Shown here piece after piece: positions 22,320 to 33,273 of a stretch of 64,000 bases of DNA. Every line of letters starts with the position of its first letter. The first letter of the stretch is position 1. The DNA lies in the NCBI GenBank assembly GCA_000727475.1, contig KL647290.1:1238910-1302909 (forward strand). The letters are read 5' to 3'. The notes below the pieces were generated by a model. The model had not been told where the DNA came from and did no database searches. It saw nothing but the letters and a program-made list of their open reading frames with translations. Source of the stretch: Sarcocystis neurona (Eukaryota; Apicomplexa; Conoidasida; Eucoccidiorida; Sarcocystidae). A program made the translations under genes and the position numbers.

Positions 22320-25300
22320 CTACGCCTTACGTAAAATATCCTCCGCAGGCTCTCTTAACTTCTTTCCCTGTAGGTTTAGGTTATCGGCAGGAAAGTACTC
22401 GCCGGCACCCGTTTCCACTACGTCACCTCCGACGCCTACAGGACCTAGCACGGCATCTTCTTCGGATGTGGGAGGCTTGACACCCGGTCCCACAGGCTCC
22501 ACCTCCAGCCGTTCTCTCTCCATACTTCCCTCCAGCCCCGCTGAAGGGCCGCTGACAGCAGCAGCAGGCATAGCATACTGTTCAGAACGCTTCTCTGGGC
22601 CCTGGAACTCTTCTGCAAGAGGTCCGCCTTCAGGGCCAACGGAGGGAGCAGCGGGGGGGCCGGCACCAAGACCTGCTGCCTCCTCCTCTGGAGGGGGTGC
22701 CAACTGAGTCTCCTCAGGAACAGCAGTACGAAGGACGTCCTCTCCTTTCACTTCTGCGGGCGGCTCCACCACCTCTGGCTCTTGTTCTCCTGCGTAGCCC
22801 ACTCCTGCAAGATCCGCATCTTCCTGGCTTGAAGCTGAGCCCTCCGGGGCACCTCCGTAAGCGTCTTCCTCCGTTTCTGAAAGGCCTGTGCCAGGAAGTG
22901 CCTCAGCAAATATTTCAGTTGCTGAGGAGACAGCGGTGAAGAAGCCATGTAGACCCTCGCGGACATGCAGGTGGGCTACTCAGTGAGTATCTACATAAAT
23001 TTTTTGGTGCTAAACAATGCAGACAGTGTCCAACATTTCATCCAACTCAGGCAGATATTTCACCACCTGAAACGGTACATAAAGCCTGAAATCCGAAGTG
23101 AACATACGTCTGTCAGTCCTCTGTGGTTCGTACATCCTCGCTGAAGCGACAGTTTGCATGTACACCTTCTGCACATGCCGGTGTAGACACAAAGGCAGAG
23201 AGACCTGATAAGTTCTAACACATAAGAAAACCCCTGTGTACGTACATAAACGTGTTAGTAAAAAGTGGATTTGAGAGTAGGTTGCTTTCAAGCAAGTACG
23301 TGTGCACGGAAGTGTCGCGCGCACACCGCGCGATGGGTGGCAAGACACACCCAATTGTATCCATGCACTACCTCGTACGCGCCAGCACGTTCACGTGAGA
23401 CAACCTGTATAGCAGCCCCGCAGAAGCGCTATTTGCCTTTGAGGGCAGGGGACCACGCCGGCGTCTGTACGGACGGCAGACTGCTTTACTTTTTGAACAT
23501 GTGTCACCCTTGTTTATGAGCTGGGTACACGCTTACACTACAACCCATCCTTCCGGCTGCTGATGTGGCAACAATTCTTTGTTAATAGACGATGTACCTA
23601 CAACATGTGTGCACATATATACATTTATATATATATATATATACATGCACATGTGCTGCGAAATCAGTCGACTAGATTCCACCTACGTACACATATTCGC
23701 ATACGACAAGAGTATGAGTCTGAAATTATAACCAGCGTTCAGGCCGACAGCCGCACACGTTATTGCGACGTGTGCACGTATTACGGTAGATGTGTCAGCA
23801 CACGTACGCCGAATTACGCGGGCGAAGTGTGAAGCGTCCTCACATTCCTTCCTACACATCTTCTGCTTCTGCCTTTTACAAGGTACCATATATTTTTTCC
23901 CATCCTGCGCTAACTCTGCTGGCACGTCTGCGCCCACGATAGTGAGAGAAAAAGGGATATTAGAGTACGTAGTAGGTCTAATTACCGACATCTGCTAAAA
24001 TCCTGTGTACGCCTGTAGAATCTTTGCCCTACTCGGTGGCGCGTAAATCTCAGTGAAGCAAGGTATGTGTAAAAGTTCGGGTCCCCTATCTTCGACTCCG
24101 AACGAATTAACGTTTACACAGTGCGGATGTCTCTTCTGAATACTCTCTATCAAGACGATCCGGGATAAGCAACATTAAGCATATCAACATATTCGACTTG
24201 TTCGCGTGGCTCAGCTGTGCACTTCAATAGGACGGTTGTGTGAAGAGGTGATACGTATATAAATGTGTGCGTGATCATACGTGAAGCAGAAAACAGGATG
24301 ATGCTCGAAGAGACGCGTGGGCGGCAGGTTCGTACGTTGTGGACCGCTACCTGCGAAGTGCAAATTCGCCTATACACTTGGAAAAAGATACGCATTTGCG
24401 AAAGACATACTTGTAGGCACAGAATCGTAGAAAACATCAAGTCACACATGAGACGACCACTGGAGGCTATAGTACGTGTTTAGTGGACACCTTTTTCTGG
24501 GTGCACGCGCAAACATTCATACTAAAACTTGCGTACGTGCATGTTGATGTATGCACACGTAAGCGTATATGCTCGTGTATACGTTCAAGCAAAAAACCTA
24601 TTTACGTATGCATCTACGTGTCTGGAGGATAGGGATCCACTCCGGAGTGACCCGGGAAGAAAATGGTACTGTTGCATAGTTGCTGTGTATTAGCGTTTTA
24701 TGACACTGAGCATCAGAACTCATTCAACAATTCGGACGACAAAGTGAGACGTTCTTCAGCGAGGGAGTACCACTATAGGGCAGAAGAGCACATAGGACCC
24801 TTTCGAGCGAGCCTCTACAAGGAGGTTGGTTAGTTCTAGCCGCTTCAGCAAAGTTGAAGCCTCCTTGTGTGGTGAACCCGGGAATGTGTTGCTGATCAGC
24901 GGCGAGCGGCTCAGTGCGGTAGCACAAAACTGAGTTCGTCTGTGCACAGAAACAGGGGTTACTCACAACTTGCACGGGCCCTTTCCGTGTCACAGTGTCC
25001 GTGAAAACGGACGTGTGTCCTCAGCCCTTTCTCTATATATCAATGTGTGCCCAATCTTCATACGCGTGCAGAGCGTACGGCTACGTATATGTGTATATAC
25101 ACATATGTATCCATATGTGTAGTATATTTTTTACAAGTGGCACTGTGGATCTCTGAATGAGTTTGCACGGTGGGTTTCAGACCATATGCCATTCTTTTGC
25201 GTGCGTCGGTATCAGTGTACACACGCCAGAATGCTGGGTCCTTCTGGTCACAATCTCTACAGTTCACCGGACACTTGTACCGACTGGGCCCATTCCTACA

Positions 25301-26868
25301 CGAAGACACTTTACGTAGTCTTTTTCCGCAGCACCTCCTGTGTGTGTACGTAAATTTGTGTCCATATCTCTACTGCTGTATCGATTGATCTACATGGTCA
25401 CGGACACACCGTATTGTGCCTGTACACGTGTAGTTAGTTATCCCTACTCAAATGCGCTTTTACGTGGTTTTAAGCACCGTCTATTCGAGTTAAGGCATCC
25501 TTGGATTTGTGGAAACTACCTCAGTCTCACGCAATTCGGGTATGTACCTCACGCGTTTGAAAGCTCACCTTTGCCTCCCTCGGCTTCTCTGAGGAGCTCA
25601 TTTTCAGCCGGCCCCTGATCGGCAAGCTCACGGTTTTTCTCTTCACTGAACGAGGCTGGCCTCTGCGTTACTGCTCTTCTGTGGTAGAGGTACATATGAC
25701 GATTTTTTGAGTAGTGGTCTCTTGCGGCAGCAGCTGCAGCCATTCTTGCTGCGGCGTCTGGGGGAGAAGTTGTGCGGAAGTGCGCTCGGATGGATTGTTG
25801 CAAAGGTACCATTTCAAGGAACGAAGCGATGGTCTCTTGTTCCGAGTCGGCATTGCTACTTTCTTCGTCTTCCGGTCGCTCTCCCTTGTATTCATCTTCC
25901 CGTTGTTCGACATCTTCTTTTTCCACTTGAATATCGGATATTTGTGCCGCTGACGGAGCGTTTACGGAATTGTTGGCGTAGGGGTCGTCGAACAGCACCC
26001 TGACTGTGCCCGCAGGTCCACCCGCTTCTTTTTCCTCCACAAGTGCATTGCCTTCTCCCTCTTCTTCCTCTTCAACGAAAGCTTCTGGATCTCCATCTTC
26101 GTCATCTTCTTCTCCATTTGACGCATGGTGCACTTTTTTCTCGAAGAATGCTGGATCGTGGTTGTTTAGAGCGGAAAAGGTCTCTCGCACTTCCTCCGGT
26201 AGCGCGGCCTTCTCCTCAGGGCGGGCTGCCTGTCCTTTTGCATCATCGCCATCTTCGACATCTTCGAAAAACGCTTGGCCTTCATGGTCTTCGTCGCCGT
26301 CGTCCTCTCCCTCTGGGTCATCCAGGCCTGCATCGGGCTCCTCAACGTCTGCAAACGCTATCTGGTCTCCTGTGTCAGCAATATCGTAATCCAAGTCAGC
26401 AAAATCTTCGTCATCTTCACTTGTGCCAGCGGCCGTTCCACCGTAGCCTGGGGTTGCTGCTTTCAACAGTGCTTCTTCTTTCTGTGAGAGTTTCGACCCC
26501 ATATCTGTATGCTGCAGCATGCTGAGCGGTTTTTGACCGCCGTCATTTCCAGTGACCTCTAGTTCTTTCCGAAGCTGTTGCAGCAGCGTTTTACGGCTAT
26601 CTTCGGGGATAGCGATGGTATTCGTATACTTCGCATAACGTTCTTCCTGCTCTGCACCTTCCACGGAAGATGCAGGCGTGGAATTGTACTGTTCTATTTC
26701 TTCATCACTTAGAGCTACTTCATCCGGCAGTTTGAAGCCGCTGGTTAGCAGGCATGTTGCCACGGCGGCTCCGTACACGAAAAGGAACAAGGGACCAGGA
26801 CCAGCAGCAGAAGGGCGTCGCGTAACCATGTTGCTGCTCCTTCTCGCCTGGTGCGGTGAAATTTGCAT
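22320..26868 (-). CDS. acidic secreted or membrane-anchored protein
   Basis: No family was recognised. Exon 1 is 26868-25569, from ATG to donor AAAG|GTGAGC. Exon 2 is 22921-22320, entered by CTGTCTCCTCAG|CA. Both junctions are phase 1, joining EAEGGK-A-TEIFAEALP, for about 633 residues. A second Met at residue 14 gives a basic start (MVTRRPSAAGPGP) followed by a hydrophobic segment (LFLFVYGAAVATCLLTSGF), a likely signal peptide or anchor. The rest is extremely Glu/Asp-rich, with related modules AFFEDVEDGDD, AFFEKKVHHAS and AFVEEEEEGEG. The C-terminal part is Pro/Glu/Gly-rich. Unlike its neighbours it has almost no polyglutamine. The 2.6-kb gap could hide further exons. The stop is close to a possible donor (TTTTAC|GTAAGG), so the 3' end is uncertain. 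Secretion is inferred only. Confidence 0.75.
22922..25568 (-). other. intron of the acidic-protein gene
   Basis: The interval is bounded by GTGAGC and a pyrimidine-rich CTCAG acceptor with agreeing phase. It contains a (TA)n run at about 23623-23643 and a small GTTCGG/CCGAAC hairpin at 24075-24103. Minus-strand 24724-24993 is open for 89 codons but shows no motif and no phase-consistent splice partner. Confidence 0.6.
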
Positions 26869-28094
26869 CTTCGCCCTGCTGAAGTACGTGAAACTCGTAT
26901 GTCTACAGACCCGATGAGTTCCCGCTTGCCGCTTGGTGAGGCTGGCCGCGAAAGGGAGCTATCACAAGCACCTGCAGAGCTACAACATAGAGTAACACGC
27001 TTTCAGGGGTTTATCAATCTCCCTTATTTACCGTTTTCCGCTCATGTGGCAAGATACGAGCCTTCTCGTTTGCGATCACAGCGCTGCACGAGCGTCCGCA
27101 GCCGACCCAGCTTGCCGTAAAGCTTACGGACGCTGCTGCTGCTGCTGCTGCCCCTGCTGCTTGTGCTGGTACTGCTCCCACTGCTGATGCTGGTGCAGCT
27201 GGATGCCATGGCTGCGCTTACTGTGCTTGACTCTACGGCTGCTGCTGTTGTGCTGATGTTCGTGGCTCTGCTCTCTCTCGTGATAATGCCATCGTTATCC
27301 TGTTCTCACGAGTGCTTCGGCTGTCGGAGTCGACTTTTGTTGTTGCCCGGCTCGCGCTGCTGCTTAGGTAGCGCAAGACACCACAGAGGGGCAACACCGC
27401 AGGATAGGGGGTTGCGGCAGCTGTTTGTGTTAAACTGAATCGGCATGTCCAAGAAAATAAGGGTTTGTCGCAAAAGACACAACAAAACTATATGCATGTC
27501 GCCTGTATTCTCTTCTGAAAAGCCTTCGTTGTTTGGTTCGCACCACTCACAGCCGGGAATGGCAATAGACAGGTTCGCTTCTCAACAGGGGTATCCCATT
27601 TCACTGGTGAAGCCGATTATTGAAGACGCTCATCTACAGCAAGCGGGAAACAGAGTCAAGATGTCATCCAGCGGATGCGTTACTAACTAAAAAGCCTACA
27701 AATGCAGGTACCTTGCGCCTCTCGGCTTCTGCAACGAATAAGACGCTGCTGCTCCTCCTGCTACGTACGCTCATGAGGCATGTGTCGTCTTCGTCCTCTG
27801 CGGGCAAGCCTCTGTTCGCAAGAACACACCTGCATAGGTGAAACCTAACAGAGAACGATTATCGAACAGCTACAGCAAAATAGACATAGTACATTCATCC
27901 CTCAGTGCGCAGTCCCTCGTGCAGTACGTCCCTTATATTTTCCTAGCTTCACACGCATTTGCGCAGTGCGGTGGCCATGACGGAATATACAGTAACACCT
28001 GAAGGCGACCTTCAAAGAGCAAACGTACAGCTATAACAGTAGCAATGCGTCCGTCTGTCGAGCGTGAGATCGCGAAGGACAAAGCACTAGCGCA

Positions 28095-28139
28095 TGGTGT
28101 GCATATATACATGTATATACATAGATATATATATATATG

Positions 28140-28170
<31 letters not shown>

Positions 28171-28172
28171 GT
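28095..28172. repeat. TA-rich microsatellite
   Basis: An almost uninterrupted run of TA, TATG and TACA words, including stretches ATATATATATATAT. It gives spurious Tyr/Ile-rich frames on both strands. Confidence 0.85.
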
Positions 28173-30116
28173 ACCCACACACGCGGCCATAAATATTTTC
28201 TGTGCGAGTATACATTTAATGCAGCCACATATGAATACAAACGCGCACTATATGGAGTGCACACTGGGAAAACCAAGAGATTAGGAGGCTCTCAGCCGAA
28301 GAATGCGGCCAGTCCACCAATCATCAATACTACAACTAACTGAGTCTGGCAAGACACGTCTATCAGCAGTCGGCAAATGGAAGTGCTTTCAAAAGTGCAG
28401 ATTGTTGGGACAAGCAGATGCTCGTGGCAACGAAGAAGCGTAAGCATTTCGGAAGACGCAATAGCGTTTAATTTCAGAAACAGATTGAAAAGGTAAGTAG
28501 TGCACCGCCAGTTAGAGGATCAAGTAATAGAAAACAGAAATAGGTGACCTAGACAGAAAAATAACCGTGCCCCAGTAAACCAGCCGTTCTAAAACTATTG
28601 GAGCGCGCACTCACGTGTCTGAAAGGTCTTCAGTGTTCTGTGTGTGTACGACGCGAGGCGCATCTCGCGGAATACTACACACATCTTTCTGATGCGGGGG
28701 ACTGATACAGTGCAGTATGCCCTCGATCACGGCAGTGGAATCTAGCTGGCTTTTCACCAACAGCTTCCACGTTAAACCTATTTGCCGTACTTCACTATTC
28801 GCGTGAATGACGCGTATCTGCGACGGCCAAGAGTTTAAAGGACAAGGGTAAATTTCCCGACGGTTAATAGAAGCAAAAGGTTCTGGAGCTGGAACAGTTC
28901 CCTACGATAACGACAAGGGAGAAATTTTACAGCGTAGTGCGGCATAATATGTGTAACACAAACGAAAGAGCCGCCGTGTCCACGAATGTAAAACGTCCCT
29001 CTTTCACGCTAAAGAAGCCCGCCCGGTAGAGGTTAAGGGCCAGTCCCACAAATACTGGTGAAGGCAGGTGAGGGAAGACGACAAGTTTGCTGTAGCGCTG
29101 AGTAGTAGTCCACCCGCGAATCTACAATGATGGACAAGGAAGGCACTGTCTTTCCATGCTGCCTGCGGGGCTTCCAGAAGGACTCACTTAATTCTTCTGC
29201 GTACCCACAAGCCTACGTCCCTCCTTCTCCACAAAAGCGCATCCGAATTGGCGAGCAGTACTATGCGGCTATTTAACCGGAGAGTCAAATGACCCAACAA
29301 CTTCCTCCTATACATGCAAAGCCTCCCCGAAGTCGTAGAAAGTCGACTGAACCCCGAGTGGGCGAGTAAACAAGAGATCGACTCAAGAGCACACCGCTGA
29401 ACGGTCACAGAACGCCAATTTACAGGCGAATGAAAATAGGTGCCTGCGTACGGACGCACGTCATTACTAGACGGTTATGCGGAGACGAATATAAGCTCAG
29501 CGAAGTGTTAGACAAAGACAAGGACTTCGTAGCTGTGCACGACGTCAGGTGAGCGCACAGCAGGCCCGCCAACGCTTGTGTGAAAGTGGCACTCTACACT
29601 ACCGGAAGCTAAGCAACTGCGAAATACACCTGTGTAATTTGACTGTGGTCGTACCGTATAACTTTTTGAAGGATCCAGAAAAAGTAATCAGCTAACTCAA
29701 GTCATGCAGATGCGCGATGCATCAGAAAAAGACAAGTAAAAACGTCTTCAGGTAATTGTGAAGAGAGACAAATCACAGTGCCGCACAAGACGTGCAAGCG
29801 CATGTAGATATTCCGTCGATAGGTACTCGTCTGTCTCTGTATGGATAGCATAGATATACGTATAAGCTGTCAGACGTAATGGACGAAATTTCTCACTCAA
29901 AGACCCCTCAGCTCTGGGCTCCAGCAGACGGACGCAGCTCACCCCATTAGGTGAGTACGTCTGGCGTGCACGACGCACTCCAACACGTCCACACGATTAT
30001 AGATATATATATATATATATATACATATATATGTGATGACAAAATATGTACGTAAATACACGTGAAGAAAAGACACACATGTATGTATGCATATATATAT
30101 ATATATATTTATATAG

Positions 30117-30300
30117 TTGTGACTCTCAGTGGAGAGACACAAGTCAGAATACGTGTCGACATCTCACCGGATGCAGGGCAAGGTGCGCCGTGCGGCTTTC
30201 GCAAGTGCACAGTGCTGCCGGACCGGAAGAGAGAAAAGGCGAAAATTACTTTCGACACGTTTCCTGACGGATCAGTGACGCCGTCGCCCAGTCATGAGAT
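30117..30300 (+). other. possible exon of an unrecognised gene
   Basis: The best frame reads GETQVRIRVDISPDAG and later KITFDTFPDGSVTPSPSHE, richer in alternating polar/hydrophobic residues than the other two frames. It would be entered by acceptor TTATATAG in phase 1, which matches a donor G|GTGAGT at 29949 closing an upstream open stretch (NFSLKDPSALGSS). A possible terminal exon starts after the acceptor TTGCTTCCAG at 30890, but all three frames there look equally plausible. No family was recognised. Confidence 0.22.
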
Positions 30301-33030
30301 ATGTATACAAGTGTGCTCGGCTGTATCCGTACACTGGAAGTGTGTACGATATTACTTGTGCAGATTAAGAGCGATTTCGCACCGTCAGAGACACGTGAAA
30401 TATGAACGTCTGCAACATATGTGAGCTTGTATGTACGTCTCTGCGCACTTGGACCTGTGTGTGCCTACTTGCCATTGTTTAATTTTTGTGTCGGCGTTCC
30501 AGATTTGAACGCGTATACTTCTGTAGCTTCTACAACACGTGCGCCTATTAGTTCCAGAACAACTGACCATACGGGCTTACACACAGACGCGCATAAACGC
30601 GTATGTGTGTACGCCTGCATATATAGATATGGACTACCCTTATCTAAAGCAGTCAGAGCACGAGCCGCAGCTGTAACTGCACAGCCGCTCACACGAACAC
30701 CCAGCAAAGAAGTGCGTGGTCATCTAGTAGAAGCCGGATTAACACAGGATGGCTTATCTCACTTCATAGGTTTTACTATTCCCGGCACATACGCATGTGG
30801 CGCACACCTTTCATTTCTCACACAAAATCAGCGCATGTGTTTCTTTCTTCAAACGGTGCTGACAGTCATAATGTGTGCGCTTGCTTCCAGGCATCTCTCC
30901 AGCGCTTCCTCAGAATTGCCGAGTCATCCCCCGTACTGTGACAATCAATGACATGACTTGAACGAGATGTCTTCTATACGTTTTTATTTTCCTGTTAGTA
31001 ACGGGTCGGTGGTACGTTGCTTACACGACGAATTAACAGTTTACTTTGATTATATTAATATTTGATCTCTAATTGCACAATCGTACAACTTGTGTTACGC
31101 TTTCGTGGAGGTCTGCCCCTGTTCAGTCTCTCCTCCAATGTGCGGCGGTCACTGCTGAGCCGTAAAGCCAGGTTAGTAAAAGCACGGCTGTGGTATCGTC
31201 GTCTGCACAAATAGGTTTGCAGACGCTTGATGCCTCCACCTTTGGAGAATGAAGGCGCCTGCGGTATGCTGAAGAGTTTTCACACACGTTGGGGGGGCAC
31301 CTGCTGAATGTTTTCTTCCGAAAGCTCGCACCCGGTTGCGCAGCTCTGCGCAGAAAGCAGAGCCACAACGGAACTACTCCTGTACACGTACGCACAAAGA
31401 AAGCGGCCCACTATGTGTAAGTGCAGACGAATCAGCGGTACCCTTACGCGCCTACGTGTGTATCTGCGATGGGTTGAACGACGAAAGAGGGCGAAGTGCG
31501 GTTCCTCTTCTGCGAACACCTACCGAGAGAGCTGTCCCTCTTTGTCTTTCAAAAAACTGCGTGTTTCTGCAGAAACACTTCCCCACCTCTCCGGGTAGAG
31601 CGAATGAGATGTATGTAGATACATGTCTAAACTTGGCGACACGTTCACGAGTATGCAAAAACGACGGACCTACGCGTAGTGTGTCCCATGTGTATCGACT
31701 CATCAAGGGGCTTCAGCGTTGGTGTGGCAGCAGCACGACGAAAAGCCCCATAAATACATTTGGCTACGTGGTCTGGGCACCTGCGCCTGGGCAGTACATG
31801 AACAACTGCGTGCATGCCCATTACTTCGTGCATGCGCTGTCCTGTTCTTTGCCCTACGGTTGTATCGCTTCACTATGGAAACTACCCTAAAGGCACACAG
31901 ACAGGTATGCATTCGTATATACGACATTCTCCTTTTTTCACCATTTGTCTTCCTCTTTCTCTCTCCAGATATGTCTCCGCATGTGCGAGTGCAAGTGCTT
32001 CTACACGCAGTATATACATCTATATATACACACATATATATTCACGTGTAGAGCCCTCTTACACACAGACGCATGCAGACGTACTCACTGAGATCTATGT
32101 TTCTGTTACAGATCCTTGCACTTCGCGGTTCGCTGGTGTTTTTAATTCACCTTCGCATACAAACACCGAATCGATCGTCTTCTCCGTTATTGTCATTGCC
32201 ACTCTCGGCTGATGTATGTTCTCCCATTACTCAACAACGCAGCGAGACAAGTACGCTTGAACACTGTAACGAGACAGGTACGCTTGACCACTTAATCTCG
32301 TATGTGCAGCTGGTGCTCCACATGAATCAGCAAACGCATTTATGCTGCATAGCCACGGCACATATCACAACGTACGTTTATATACGTGTCTGTACGTATT
32401 CAATCAATTTGGCAACATTCAAATGCGGTACATGTATCCGTTTACACTGTAGACTTTGACTCTAAGATGTGCACTGTTTCTCCGCCGGACATATATATAT
32501 ATATATACATATATAGGTACACACATACGTTTCGTATTTGCACACACGTGTATTCTACATCCTAGTCCTTTGCCGATAAAGCCCAAGCGTGCGTGCCTCC
32601 TCACCTTCCCGCACATGCGTAGACACGGTAACTGTACACAAAGATGCGGCAGCGCACATATGTGCATACGGCTACGTCATTTCTGACCGTACACAGACCA
32701 GTGTCAGACGGGAGTGCTTCATGTGCACACGGCTAGTTAGACCCATTTTATACATCCAAGTATCAGACAAAAGTTAGTCTGCATTTACCCCGCGTATATA
32801 CTATTTATAACGTGCAAGTGAAGACATGCTGCCGCACGGCTTTGTCCGGCTGTTGCCATTCCTCCTGCTGTCCAGTCGTTCTTCAGCAGCGTCGTTCTGC
32901 TCCTGCTCGTTCGCATCCAGCTACGACCGCCTGCTGTCCCGCCTGTCCCCTCCCACACGACCCAGGATACGGGAAGACCAATGCTAGTGGATGTATACCC
33001 GTGGTACACTGCTTCGCAAACGCTGCCACC

Positions 33031-33050
33031 TGTGGTGTCCGTACACCACA
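33031..33050. repeat. dispersed palindrome, 20-bp near-perfect copy
   Basis: TGTGGTGTCCGTACACCACA is self-complementary except for one base pair. It lies about 220 bases beyond the FECH stop codon on the FECH 3' side. Confidence 0.85.
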
Positions 33051-33273
33051 TCTTGGGCCTCCTGTGCCGTGCAGATTGCGGCCTTCAGCACACGCATGAC
33101 GCGCTGCCTTCTGGTGTCTATGCAGCCCTCTGGACGCCTTTTTGACCTCTCCTGCGCATCGGCGTGCAATCTGGTCTTCCCGCCTCAATCGCATATCTCG
33201 GCCTGATTTGGGAATTTCAGTGTACAGACACTCCGATATCACTGTGTGCTCTGTTGTCCTGTAGGTCGGACAC

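Larger units (their letters stand above)
26869..33273. other. interval between acidic-protein gene and FECH, weak exon candidates only
   Basis: 6.4 kb with no recognised gene. A plus-strand open frame from an ATG near 27208 begins with a hydrophobic stretch (VVLMFVALLSLVIM), but its DNA is CTG-rich, which favours hydrophobic translation by chance. 28.3-29.7 kb has no long open frame on either strand. A run of 120-184-codon plus-strand frames lies at 30.06-32.46 kb; at this composition such lengths are within reach of chance. TA microsatellites occur at 28095-28172, 30001-30035 and 32488-32510. Confidence 0.45.

Noticed and set aside
28740..28850. Protein-like stretch YLPYFTIRVNDAYLRRP on the plus strand
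   Set aside because: It is closed by stops on both sides with no acceptor or donor to open it, so it is a chance frame.
30421..31890. Plus-strand open frames of 176 and 184 codons
   Set aside because: Frames of this length are near chance expectation for a window of this size and composition. No domain or consistent splice chain supports them as they stand.
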